Shown here: one piece after another, positions 51,369 through 62,249 of the stretch
Layout: the number at the start of each line of letters is the position of its first letter
Numbering within the stretch: the first letter of the stretch is position 1
Made by a program: the position numbers and the translations under genes
Assembly (NCBI RefSeq): GCF_964199755.1
Contig: NC_133911.1
Coordinates: 3,189,001-3,253,000 of the forward strand
DNA from: Larus michahellis
Lineage: Eukaryota; Chordata; Aves; Charadriiformes; Laridae
Direction: 5' to 3'
Length of the DNA: 64,000 nt
The notes under the pieces: model-generated
Told to the model about the DNA's origin: nothing
The model's database searches: none
Seen by the model: only the letters and a program-made list of their open reading frames with translations

Positions 51369-52929
51369 GCGACCTTCTCTTCTCGCCCCTCCATCCCGCA
51401 TCCTCCCCGTAAGCGAGCTGGCCGGGCTCTCCTGCTCCATTATTTATGCGCCGTGCATGAAAGATGCATATAAAAGAGCGGTTTATAATTTAGCAGAATC
51501 TCCTCTTCTTTCAACCTCCCTTCCCCCTCTGGCTTCGGGCTTTCTCTGGCTCATTCCTGGCTTTTTCCGGGTGTCGAGGGGTTTTGGGGGGGCTCCTGGT
51601 GCCATGCATGGACCCCATCCCCGGAGCACCCCGTCTGGCGGTTTTGGGTTTCAGGGGGTGTTTGGGTGCTCGGAGGTTTATTGATGCCTGGGAGAAAGCG
51701 GGCAGTTGGGTCTGGCAGACCCATAGATCAGGTTTTCATGCGAAACAGGGGCTTTTTGGTAAACCTAATTAACCAAATGCCAATGGCCACATCCAGCCCA
51801 TGGTTATGTGTCTTATGAGCCGCCCAGCGCCGCCTTCTCCACGGTTGCGGGATGTTCTGCTCCTCCATGGGCTCTGTCTGCGCTCCCCAAAGCCTGGGCT
51901 CGCACCCAGAAGCCATTTGGGGCGAAACCCATTAGATTGGGGGGGGGGGAAAAACCCTCCCGCAGGCCCATCTCGTGCTTCACAGCTGCATGGGGTCACC
52001 CGGAATAGAAAATTCCAGGACCAAAGGGTTGGCGGTATCCGCAGAGCCCAACCCACGCGGCTGCATCCTCGGGAAAAAAAATAAAATAATTAGGGATTTT
52101 TTTTCAAGGGAGCACTTCAGGAAATCTCCCCATCCCATCCCGCATCCGTGAGAGGCTGCAGGGGTTAAAAATGGGAGCGCCGTGCAGACTCTTGCAGCCT
52201 TGGCACCCCAAAAAAGGGGGTGTTTGGGCAGCGCCGGTGGCCCGTCCCCCCCCCAGAAATTAATCAATCTGCCCCCCCCGGCCATCCCTGTCCACAGCAG
52301 CGCCAGCCCTGCTCGGCGGCAGGCTGCTTTTATTGCAATATATTATTTTATTTGCAATAACCCCCACACACACACCATCCCGGGGCCATGTTTCCCCTGG
52401 CGTGATTATTTTCTGCCCCCGGCACAAAGGTTTGCTCGTGCCCTAGGCCAGGAGCGATAATGGCTCTTATTAACGCCGCCAATGATTAACGACCGCGCTC
52501 ACGGGGGGAATGGGCTGGGATTTGGGTTTAGGCGAGGGGGGGGAGGCGACGTGGGGCTGAAAAAATCCCCATTTTCCTCAGGCTTTCCCAGCAGGGAAGG
52601 GAACCTTTTTGGATCCCCATCCCAGCATTTCGGGACCTCGTGTTGAATTTTTTCCCTGGAATTTGGGCGTTTTCCCATTAAAAAACATAATAATCCCATA
52701 AATAAATATTAATTATAATTAATGATTCAGGGCGCAGCACGACCTGGGTCGCGGGGGGTCCATGTCGGAGAGCGGCGAGGTTTTCCTGGGTTATTTTTGG
52801 GATGATTTGGGTGGATGGGGTGGGGGGAGGAGGATGCTCACGGCGCTGGGCCCCGGCCACCCGTGGGAAAGCACAGCAGATTATTTAAATATTATTTTTT
52901 TCTTTTCCATTTTGTTTCATTTTCCTTTT

Positions 52930-54219
52930 TTTTTTTTATTTGGACATTGCAGAAATAGCCCTGTGTAGTGGATAAAAGTGCAACATACACAATATTTAAG
53001 AAAAGGAGGAAAGAAAACCTGCCTTGAGGTCAGTCAGAGTCGCAAACAGAAACAAGAAACCGAGCCCTCACGCAAGAGGCGCTTTTTTTTTTCTTTTTTT
53101 TTTTTTTTTATACGCACATCATGCAAAAAGAGTTAAAAAGAAAGATTAGAAAAGAGAAGTCAAAGAAAACCCCACGAGAGATCGACCGAACCCTAGAAAG
53201 AGCAGAAAAACCCCCGAGCGCTGCTCGACTCGGGGAGGAAATCGCTGCCCTCCGGCATCTCCAAGTGTTTGGCACTCTTGTGATTACATTAATTCTTTTT
53301 ATAGAGATATTTTTTTTAATACAGTCTATTAAAGAGAAGAAACTGCCACAATATAAGAAAAAAAAAAAAAACAAACGAAATCACCCACACTACAGACCAC
53401 ATGGTAGTTAGAAAAGCCGAGCGTCCCCCCCACCCCCCCGTACATATAAAATCCGTCCCTTTGCTCACAGCAACCAAGAAGTACAAGCTTTAAAAAATAA
53501 ACCAGCGATTCTTCCTCTAGGCCCTTCCTTTATAAAAGTTTTTTTTTGTTGTTTTTCCCCCTCCAGAACCTTAAAACGTGACTAAAAGGAAATATATATA
53601 TATATCTATTTTTTTTTTTATATCATTTTCCAACATCCAAAGACATCAACATAAAAAAAAAAAAAATCCTAAGGAAGGGGATAGCGTGGTACATCCAAGT
53701 GCACGGATTCATTTTTGCAAGATTAAATAATGTAAACAAGGTGCCCGCTGGGACTGACCCTGGCCGGGGAGGGGGGGAGACCCCGGGGGCCGGATCCCCC
53801 CCCATCTTCCGCGGCGCAGGCTTCGTTCATCCCACCGCCACAAGAAATCCCGAGTAATTCAGCGCCGCGACGCCTCCGTCCATCCCTCGCGGCGGCCGGT
53901 CGGGGTGGGGGTTTTTTGGAGCGGGTGATTATTTTTCCAATTATTAATTAATTTTTTTTATTATTATTTATTGTACTATGATGATTTTTTTTTTTTTTTT
54001 ATTTGTCGCCGGGCTTTGTCTCGCTCGCCGCGTCTCCCGGAGGGGCGGGTGTGCTGCTGGGCGGTGGGGGATCGCCGGCTGGCGAGGACGGCTCTCCAGG
54101 TGCTCGCTCGCTGCGCTCTCGGCGGGGGGGTGCTTTGATTTTGTGCCGATAACCTGTGCCGTTGTAAACCAATCCCCCCCGGCCCCCCCAGCCTTCAGCC
54201 GAGCGTCCCCAGGGGAGTT
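52930..54219 (-). other. CAMK2N1: AT-rich 3' UTR of CAMK2N1
   Basis: Composition switches from GC-rich to strongly AT-rich just left of the stop codon and stays so for about 1.3 kb, with long T tracts on the plus strand. Candidate poly(A) signals in minus-strand reading are AATAAA at 53972-53967 and at 52940-52935. The family is known for a 3' UTR much longer than its tiny coding region. The distal end is inferred. Confidence 0.55.
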
Positions 54220-55659
54220 TTAAACACCAGGAGGGGCCTTTTCCGAGAGATTTTGCAGCACATCATCAATTCTATCATCTTCAATAACCACTGGAAAGCA
54301 AAAAAAACCAAAAAACATAACGGTGATGAATATGGTGCCGGTGTGGTCCCCTCGCCCAAGGTCACCCCAGGGTGGTGGTGGGCACCTTGGGGGGGGCTTG
54401 GGGGTGTCCCACAGCCTTGCTGCAGCTGGTGGCAAAGCCAGCATGGTGCCCCAGAGGGGAACCGGTACCCAGAGCACTGTGCCCTGTCCCCCGGGAGGGT
54501 CCCCAGTACCCTGCCCCCCAGCACGGTGCCTGGTGCCCTGTCCCCGGGGAAGGTACCTACGCCCCGGCATGGTGCCTTGTCCCCAAGGAAGGTCCCTTCA
54601 CCTCTGCACCCCGGGAATGGTCCCCAAGGCACCCTGGGGAAGGTCCCTGCTGTCCTACAGCCTGGCAAAGCGCCCGGGTCACCATGCCCTGTCCCCAGGG
54701 AAGGTCCCCACCACCCAACACCTTGGGAAGATCCCTGGGACATGATGCGTGACATCCCACAGGGAGCCTGGTGCACCGTGTCCTATCCCTGGGGACAGTC
54801 CACGGCGTCCTGCATCCCCACGAAGGTCCCTAGAGCACAATGCCTAACATCCTGCTGGGTATCTGGTGCACCGTGTCCTGTCCCTGGGGACAGTCCGTGG
54901 TGTCCTGCATCCCTGGGAAGGTCCCTGGGACATGATGCCTGACATCCCCACTGGTACCTGGTGCACCGTGTCCCGTCCCTGGGGACAATCCCTGGGAAAG
55001 GTCCCTGGAACACGATGCCTGACATGGTGCAGGGAGCCTGATGCACTGTGTCCTGTCCCTGGGCACAGTCTGCGGTGTCCTGCATGCCCGGGAAGGTCCC
55101 TGGGACATGATGCTCAACATTCCGCAGGCTACCCGGTGCACCGTGTCCCGTCCCTGGGGATAGTCCCCAGGAAGGTCCCTGGGACACGATGCCTGACGTC
55201 CCCCAGGGAGCCCGGTGCACCATGCCCTGTCCCCGGGGACAGTCCGCGGTGTCCTGCATCCCCAGGAAGGTCCCTAGAGCACAATGCCCAACATCCCGCA
55301 GGGTACCCGCTGCGCCGTGTCCTGTCCCTGGGGACAGTCCGCGGTGTCCTGCATCCCCGGGAAGGTCCCTGGGACACGATACCCGCCATCTCCCCGGTGC
55401 GCCGCGCCCCGTCCCCGGGGATGCTCCCCGCTTCCCTGTCCCCTGCATCCCGGGGAGGTCCCGGTGCGCCCCCCCGGCCCCGTCCCCGCGAGCACCCACC
55501 TCTCTTGCTGCGGCCGATCTGCCCCAGCTTGGGGGGCCGCTTGCCCTGCCCGCCGGCGAGGAGGCCGTCGGGGCCGCGGAGGCGAACGGGGAAGGGCAGC
55601 TGCCCCACGGCGGCGTCCCCCGCCAGCTGCCCCTCGCCGTAGGGCGGCCCCTCCGACAT
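54220..55659 (-). CDS. CAMK2N1: Calcium/calmodulin-dependent protein kinase II inhibitor 1 (complete)
   Basis: Two coding exons on the minus strand, 55500-55659 and 54220-54290, joined by a GT-AG intron in phase 1; 76 residues (human 78). The family binds the active CaMKII catalytic domain and blocks it. The inhibitory core runs from K40 (KRPPKLGQIGRSKR) across the splice junction into VVIEDDR and looks identical to the human core. The C-terminus is RIDDVLQNLSEKAPPGV. GRSKR and KAPPGV point to CAMK2N1, not CAMK2N2, which has GRAKR. Odd: between MSE and K40 only a few positions (PYG, VGQ, RL, GQ) match mammals; the rest has become Gly/Pro/Ala/Leu-rich. The start codon at 55659-55657 is the only one that gives the family MSE...PYG start. 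Confidence 0.95.
54360..55480. repeat. Minisatellite filling the CAMK2N1 intron
   Basis: The phrase GTGCACCGTGTCC, or a close variant, recurs near 54771, 54866, 54961, 55041, 55136, 55215, 55310 and 55396. Spacings are 95, 95, 80, 95, 79, 95 and 86 bp. The shorter units lack the part with GTCCGCGGTGTCCTGCAT. More degenerate copies extend left to about 54440. The array ends about 20 bp before the exon 1 donor and occupies nearly the whole 1209-bp intron. Confidence 0.9.
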
Positions 55660-55960
55660 GGGGGCGGCGGGGGGGGGCCCGCCGCCGCCGCCGCCCCCCG
55701 ACAGCCTCCCGGGGCGCGGGGCCCGCGGGCCCGGGGCAGCGGCGGAGCGGAGCGGGGCGGCCGCCCCGTCACATCCCGGCCCGGCCCGGCGCTGCTGGCG
55801 GCTCGGCGGCTGCGGCGGCGGCTCCGGCGGCGGCGGCGATAGAGGAGCGGGAGGCGGGACCGGGCGGGACCGGGCGGGACGGGGCGGGAGCGGCACGGCC
55901 CCCCGGCCCCCCCCCTCCCGCCCCGGGCAGCGGCACCGCCCCCGGCGGGCTGCCCCACGC
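55500..55960 (-). promoter_or_regulatory. CpG-island promoter of CAMK2N1 with tandem GC boxes
   Basis: Dense CpG from the first exon to about 300 bp upstream. Four GC-box-like GGGCGGGA/C units repeat every 10 bp at about 55848-55892, close to the expected transcription start. No TATA box seen. Confidence 0.7.
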
Positions 55961-55984
55961 ACCCCGGGGATCCCCGGGACTGCC

Positions 55985-56620
55985 CCACCGGCCTGCCCCG
56001 GGGGGCTGGAGCTGCCCCACAGCATCCCTGGGGAGCCCCGAGTTGTCCCACAGCATCCCTAGGGATTTCCACAGCATCCCTGGGGAGCCCGGAACTGCCC
56101 CACGGCATCCCTGGGGAGCCCCACAGCATCCCTGGGGGCCCCAGATCTGCCCCACAGCCAACTCCTGGATAGCCCGAGCTGCCCTACCGTATCCCTGGGG
56201 AGCCCCACAGTATCCCTGGGGAGCCCCACATCCCTGGGGAGCCTGGAGCTGCCCCACAGCAACCCTGTAGAGCTCCAGCCACTCCTGGGGAGCCTAGGCT
56301 GCCCCGCAACCACTTCTAGGGGGCTCAGAGCTGCTCCACAGCATCCCTGCTGAGTGTGGAAATGCCCCACGGCATCCCTGGGGAGCCCTGAGCTGCCTCA
56401 CAGCATTCCCAGGGCGCCCCACAGCCACCCCTTGTGAGCCTGTGGCTGCCCCATAGTGTCATTGTAGAGCCTGGAGCTGCCCTACAGCAACCCCCAATGA
56501 ACCCAGGCTGCCCCACAGCTACACCTGGGGAGCCCAGAGCTGCCCCACAGCATCCCTGGGGAGCCCAGCGCGTGTCCTCACAGAGCATGGGCTCAGCCCC
56601 ACATCTCTCCTGCAGAGCCC
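55985..56620. repeat. Minisatellite upstream of CAMK2N1
   Basis: Tandem degenerate units built on GCTGCCCCACAGCATCCCTG and GGGAGCCC, roughly 39 bp with shorter 24-bp forms, fill about 630 bp directly upstream of the CpG island. On the minus strand it reads through as Gly/Trp/Leu-rich open frames with no family match. It is unrelated in sequence to the intronic array. Confidence 0.85.
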
Positions 56621-58580
56621 AGCAGAAGTGAGCTGTCGTGGGGTCTCTCCATGGGGGCTGTAATGTGGGGAGTCGTTCTGGGTGCTCCTGGCTGTCGGTC
56701 CCTAGGACATGTCCCTGGCACAAGTGGAGAGGCGTGTGGGTCGCCGCGAGCTTCCTATGGGGTTTTCCCCACAGCATTGCTGCAGCAGTGTGGGCCATCA
56801 GGATTATTGCCTTGCCAAGTGAGACGGCCTGGCCAAGGGGCAATGGGGAGGCCGGGGCTATCGTTTTGGTGCAGATTGCAACTATTTGAGGGGTTCAGGC
56901 ATCCCTCGTGCATCCCCTGCAAAGCGCAGTGGAGGGGACAATGGGGACAGCAGGAAAAAAAACACGTTTGTGCCAGCAGATCTCTCTGAAAGCGGGAGCC
57001 CGGCTCGTTTTGGGGCCGAGCAGGATGGTGGCACTGGAAGGACAGAGGCTGGGACATGCTGCCCCGGGACTGCTCCCATCTCCAAACCCCTCGTTTGTCA
57101 AAATCCTCGCCTCTGGGAGCCGCACAAACCCCTCTCCCGCACCCCCGCACACCCCCAAGCTGTCAGCTCCTTACATAAGGTTGCGTCTACGCCCGAGATA
57201 TCGCGGGGGAAAGCTCGAAAACAGGAGGCGAAAGGTAACGGGGAAAGCACAGCCTCCCCAAAAGTGTATTTTTAGGCTTCGCGTGATGGCTCCGTTCCCC
57301 AGGGAAAACGCCGAGGCTCAGGGCCGCATCCTGCACCGGTCTGCGGGGCTGGGGGGGGGGGTCGCCGTCCAGGGGATGGGGATTTTTGGGGTGGTTGGGC
57401 CCCAGGAAACCACAGCCGAGGAGGGAAAGGCAAAGCCTTGATAGGGCACAGGGAGCAATGGGCAGTAACGGCCACAAAAAAAAGCCTCTAAATATGATTT
57501 TTTTACAGCAGAAAGCCTTTTAAGAAAAGGAGTCGGGGTCACGGGTGGTCTGGATCTTAAATCCACGCTCTCGGGAAGACAGCAGTGTGATCCAGCAGGG
57601 AAAGTCTTGGGGCGTTCTTGGTTTTTTTTCTTCCACGATGCACTTTGAGCCGCTGATAAGAGGAGATTTTATTTTCTGTCAGCAGCAGAAGGGCGTGAAG
57701 GGCAAGGCAGGGCGATAACCACGGGGAGAGGAGGGATGTCTCTGCCGGCAAGCTGGAATCTGGCTTTTCCTGCTGGGATTTTGGCTTTTCCCGCTGGGAT
57801 TCTGGCTTTCCCTGCAGGCAGGCAGCGCACAGGCAGCAGCATCGCTGCGACAGGCAGCCACCGCCATCTACAGCCAGCTGGATGTGTCCCCTCCCGGCGC
57901 TGGGGTGGCCCCAGGACCTGCTCCTTGGGCCAGCGGGTTTGTGCCACCCAACCACAGCGGCCTTCGGACGCTGCCCAGCCGGGCTGGTTAATGTTTAACA
58001 AGGAAACAACCCCGTTTCCTGGTTAAATTCCGCATTTTTCCTGGCAGGCGATGGAAGGGCAGACCCTTAAAGGGAATGTGAGCAGCTCTGCCTGTCTGCG
58101 GACATGGGGTCTTTCCCCAAATCCTGGGAATTTCGACTGTTCCCACTCCAGGCTCCCAAAACAGGGGCTCCCCCCCCCCCAAACCCTGTGTTCTTCGAAT
58201 TCAAAACTCAGCTCTCCACGGCAAAGGTTAATTGAAGCGCCACTTTGGGTTTGTTAACCCTCTCGGGTGCAGCTACTGTACATGATTTACAGCAAAATGG
58301 GGGAGTTGGGGAAGGGAATTTTTCCTTTTCCGTGTGAAAGTTTGGGGGTTTGGTGCCGCCTGTGTTACAGACAAGGGGACAGGCTGTCTGTCATGACAGA
58401 GCAGAGGGACGCGATCCCACCCCCCTTACCCCACCCTCCATCTCCACTCAACAGCGATTTACATTCCCCCGCTGCTGATCAGCGCAGCGTACAGCCCCCA
58501 GAGTGCAGAGGGGCAGCAGATCCCATGTCCCCCCTCCCAGGGTCACCTAATGATCCGAGACAAACACACTCTTCATCCTA
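56620..58580. other. Intergenic region between CAMK2N1 and MUL1
   Basis: No coding exon recognised. Contains a short 21-bp repeat at 57750-57815 and several G- or C-runs (for example 57350-57361 and 58170-58180). Confidence 0.6.
57750..57815. repeat. Three copies of a 21-bp tandem repeat
   Basis: TGGCTTTTCCYGCTGGGATT occurs three times in a row with small changes, the last copy diverged. Confidence 0.75.
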
Positions 58581-58581
58581 T

Positions 58582-59172
58582 TTTATTACTTTACATCCCA
58601 TTTTCTATCCCAGCTCAAGCCACGTGCAGCCACAGCAGTTTCACCTCCCCGTCCTGGCGTCCTGGTGTGATACAGTCACAAACCAATTCCGTGGATGATC
58701 CCAAAATTATTTGTGTTCACGCAACCCCCCTCCACAAGCTCTCTGAAAGCCCACCCCGCTCCGTCAGTCCCCAGAGCCAGGTGGCAGCGTTGCCCGAATC
58801 CTGCAGCCTCTGAGAAGCCATAATACATATATTTTCCTTTTCTCCACATTTTTATAAGCCGGTTATTTCATAACGCAAACCCTGAGAGTCCAACTTTTAA
58901 CAGAAGCGCTTGAAACTGCATCTCCCAGCCGAGCTCCCTTTGTGAGGAATCCTCGTCTCCCACCCCGGAAACCCTCCAGAGCGCGACATGAGCCCCGATC
59001 AGCCGGACCGTCATCATCTTTTAACACCCGGCTCTGCACCCCACTCGAAGCACCTCGCTCACTCCAGCTCCCTCCCCTTCCCCAAAATCAACCACCCAAG
59101 CAGCCAGGCGAGAAAACCCCTTTGCGAGAGACAGCTTTAATGCCAAAAACTCTCCCTCCCGGTCACAGAAAT
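58582..59172 (-). other. MUL1: Probable MUL1 3' UTR
   Basis: In minus-strand reading, ATTAAA at 59141-59136 and AATAAA at 58587-58582 are candidate poly(A) signals, giving short or about 590-nt 3' UTRs. No other feature between. Confidence 0.45.
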
Positions 59173-61849
59173 TTAACTATTGTATAAGGGCACCACCCTG
59201 GAGATGGCCTGCCGGCAGATCGGGCACTTTTTGGGCTCAGGGAGAGCCCGGTAACACTCCTTGCAAGAGCAAACGTGCCCGCACTCCAGGAAGACGCAGG
59301 ATTTGATGTTGCTTAAACAGATGACGCAGGCATTTTTGAGCGTCTCTCCGCCCTCTGCGTTCATTTCGCGCATCAGGCGCTCCTGGGCCTGCCGGAATTC
59401 ATCCTGCATTTGCCTGAGGTGCTGCCGCTCACGGTGATGCCGGTATTGCTTCCGTAGGATGAAGAAGAGGACGGTGCAAGTGGCGAAACCGAAAATGACG
59501 GTCAGGATTTTCCAGAAGCGGACGTTGGATTCTTGTTTCTGCAGCAAGGAGTCGAAATCCACGCCACTCAGGTAGTAGGGCATGCCCTGCTTCGGGGGCT
59601 GCAGCTTGATGGTGGCATTATCCAGGACCAGCTCTCCCACCCCCGTCAGCGCTGTGCCCACCTTCAGCATCTGCTCCGTCTCCTGAATGCCCTTGGGGCG
59701 CTCACCGCTGATGTAGTGGCCGATGACATCGGTGAAGGACTGGACGGAGGGGTGAAACTTCTCATACACCGTCTCCAGGCTGAGCTCGGCAGCGTCCAGC
59801 GGCTTCATCACCCTGACGGCGACGCCGGTGCCGTCCTCCTGAGGGACCAGGTCAAAGGGGGTGGTGTTGGTTCTCTGGTGGATGATCTTCTCGTAGTCAT
59901 TCCTGGGGAAGGAGAAGGGGATAAAGCAAAGGCGAGCGTTAGTGCTTCCCCCGAGGCCAGCAGGGAAACACCGCCTGGGCTGACCTGCTGGTTTTGGGGA
60001 CTGCCAGCCGTCACCTGCCCTGAGCGAAGTTTTTTTGGATGGGACTCACTGGAGAGCAGTAATTCTCCCCTCACGGCACCATCCAGGTGTGCACGAGGCC
60101 TCTCTGCCCTTACTGCAAGAGTTCTGCGGTCCCCGCAGAAGCAGCGTGGGCTTCCCCCGTCACCGGGAAAGCACTTCAGCCCACATAATTTCCCCCCCTC
60201 ATCTCCCTGTGGCATACACAGCTGCCAGAAACCGCCCTGCGAGGAAAAGTGCTGCCTGTCACACAGGCAAATTTGATAAGCATTATCTAATTAGCCGAGG
60301 CTCGAAGAGCGTCACTGTGCTCTTGTTCCAGCAGCTTTCGTGGGGCAGGCTGCTCTTGGGACCATCCTCTGGTCCTCTGGGTGCGGGTATCGCCCAAATC
60401 CAACTGAATTTCTGTTTCGAAGGTGCCGTTTTGCTCAGGAGATACCACCCTGTGGCCACCTCCATAATGACAACGTGGGGCTGTCAATAAATGCTCTGCC
60501 CACATTGGGTTACTCTACGTGCTCATTGTCTATGGCCCCTGTGCGAACTCTGAAAGCATACAGCCTGAAAACAGCCAAACGTGCCCCATTTTGGCAGCTG
60601 TAACAGGGCCACAGTGCACCGTGGGGTCCAGGTTTGGGGCACCTTCGTCACTGTGGCCACACCTGAAGCCATCTCAGCATGTCAGGCCCTCCGAGGGCAC
60701 CTCAGCTGGTCTGAAAACCGGATGTTCGTGGGTGCAGGGCACGTACCAGAGGTGGGTTGTTCGGTTCCACACCATCTTGTGCTCCTGCAGCGTCAGGCGC
60801 TGAACAACGCCCTTGCAGTTCTCCACAAACTGGCTGCTCAGGGTGTCCTTAACAGACTGCACCACGCCTGAAAGACAAACCCGAAGCGTGTGTGAGGTGC
60901 TCGTGAATCATCTGCTCCATTTCTTATTGCGTACAGCGAGTATGGGCAGTATCTGAACAAGATCTATTGGAGCGAGTCCAGAGGGGACCATGAGGATGGT
61001 GAGATGGCTGGAACCCCTCCGCTATGAGGACAGGCTGAGAGAGTTGGGGGAGTTCATCCTGGAGAAGAGAAGGCTCCGGGGAGACCTCAGAGCCCCTTCC
61101 AGTCCCTAAAGGGGCTCCAGGAAAGCTCGGGAGGGACTCTGGAGCAGGGAGGGGAGCCATGGGATGAAGGGGAATGGCTTTAAACTGAAAGAGGGAGATT
61201 TAGATGAGATCTGAGGCAAAAATTCTTTGCTGTGATGGTGGTGAGCCCCTGGCCCAGGTTGCCCAGAGAAGCTGTGGCTGCCCCATCCCTGGAGGGGTTC
61301 AAGGCCAGGTTGGACGGGGCTTGGAGCAACCTGGGCTGGTGGGAGGTGTCCCTGCCCAGGGTGGGGGTGGCACCGGATGGGCTTTAAGGTCCCTTCCAAC
61401 CAAACCATTCTATGATTCTAAGTCGGGGGAGGCTGAAGAGCCGACAGCCTGCGATTTGAGCTGTCAGGGTGGCCAGTGGCAGGCTGACAAGGGGGAGATG
61501 AGCCGCTGGGGATGAGACCCCCACCCTGTCCCTACCTTCGATGACCGCGTAGGGGACGCAGCGCCCCGGCGCCTCCAGCAGCACCGCCCGCAGCTCCCCG
61601 TCCAGCCGGACCCTCCTGGCGCCCTGCGGGGAGGAAAGGGGAGGCCGCGGCTCAGCCGACGGGACTAGGCCGCGGTCGGGGCCCGGGGCCCCGGCGATCC
61701 CCAAACCCCAGCGGGCCCCTCGCACCCACCTGGAGGCCGCGGGCGACGCGGGCCTTCTGCCGGTAGACGGAGTAGAGCAGGGCGGTGAGGGCGGTGCTGG
61801 CGGCCAGCAGCGCGGCCTGCACGGCCGAGGGCCGCCCGCCACCCTCCAT
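59173..61849 (-). CDS. MUL1: Mitochondrial E3 ubiquitin/SUMO ligase MUL1 (complete, four exons)
   Basis: Exons 61730-61849, 61536-61623, 60747-60867 and 59173-59902 on the minus strand, all GT-AG, give 1059 bp and 352 residues, the length of human MUL1. Residues 9-29 form the first membrane helix, ending LLYSVYRQKARV. The intermembrane-space domain includes GRCVPYAVIEG, VENCKGVVQRLTLQEHKMVWNR and FHPSVQSFTDVIGHYISGE. A second helix near residues 240-260 contains FGFATCTVLFFIL. The C-terminal RING finger, on the cytosolic side, has C302, C305, C317, H319 and the CPIC pair, and ends PLYNS. Family knowledge: it sits in the outer mitochondrial membrane, modifies mitofusin and DRP1, and influences mitochondrial dynamics and innate signalling. 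Nothing is missing or broken. Confidence 0.97.
60955..61420 (+). mobile_element. CR1 LINE 3' fragment in MUL1 intron 2
   Basis: It has CR1 hallmarks: AGGCTGAGAGAGTTGGGG, GGAGAAGAGAAGGCTCCGGG, TTGCCCAGAGAAGCTGTGG, CAAGGCCAGGTTGGACGGGG and the terminal CCATTCTATGATTCTA. It is antisense to MUL1. It is a different subfamily from the CR1 at 30 kb, with the GGAGGTGTCCCTGCC type of 3' UTR. 5'-truncated and not coding. Confidence 0.93.
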
Positions 61850-61990
61850 CGCCGCCGTTACCGCGGCAACAGCCCGCCGGGCGCCGCGTGATGACGTCAG
61901 CCGCGCCAGTCTGGCCGGCGCCGCCGCCACCATAGAGACGCGGTCCTCCAGGGCGGGCCCGATCCGGCACGAAGGGTCCCGATCCCCCCC
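61500..61990 (-). promoter_or_regulatory. CpG-island promoter of MUL1
   Basis: CpG-dense sequence covering exons 1 and 2 and about 140 bp upstream of the start codon, with no TATA box. Includes the CRE noted separately. Confidence 0.7.
61892..61899. promoter_or_regulatory. Full consensus CRE (TGACGTCA) in the MUL1 promoter
   Basis: A perfect palindromic CREB/ATF site lies 43 bp upstream of the MUL1 start codon. Its place in a CpG island next to the probable transcription start is typical of active CREs. Function is inferred. Confidence 0.6.
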
Positions 61991-62249
61991 GCCCCACCTC
62001 GGAGCCTTGTTGGGGGGCCGGGGGAGGCCGAATCTCACCCCACAGGGCCTGGGATGGGGGAAGGCGGCCCAGACCCCGGCCCCACCGGGCTTTAGGGGGG
62101 TAAATCGCAGCGCCGGGGCCCTGGGGAGGGCAGCAGGCCAGATCCCAGCCCCCCCGTGGTCTTGGGGAGAGGGGGCCACGCTAAACCCTCGTCCCACAAG
62201 GCCTTTGAGGGCGATCAGCCCACATCCCAGCCAGTCCCCAAGATTATGG

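Larger units (their letters stand above)
41850..52900. other. Intergenic region between VWA5B1 and CAMK2N1
   Basis: About 11 kb without a supportable gene. It holds simple repeats (GT near 43176-43202, a G-run at 43668-43684, a CCAT-type repeat at 51320-51368, several C-runs) and scattered AT-rich islands with TAAT-core motifs, such as 44087-44110 and 52680-52725. These could be enhancers of the neurally expressed neighbour, but nothing in the sequence proves it. The many open frames on both strands lack domain or splice support. Confidence 0.6.

Noticed and set aside
54220-55659. CAMK2N2 as the identity of the kinase inhibitor
   Set aside because: The core has GRSKR and the end KAPPGV, which fit CAMK2N1; gene order next to MUL1 also fits CAMK2N1.
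54783-56129. A 448-codon minus-strand open frame across CAMK2N1 exon 1
   Set aside because: It reads the intronic and upstream minisatellites and crosses the true exon in the wrong frame. The real 76-residue protein is supported by splice sites and family identity.
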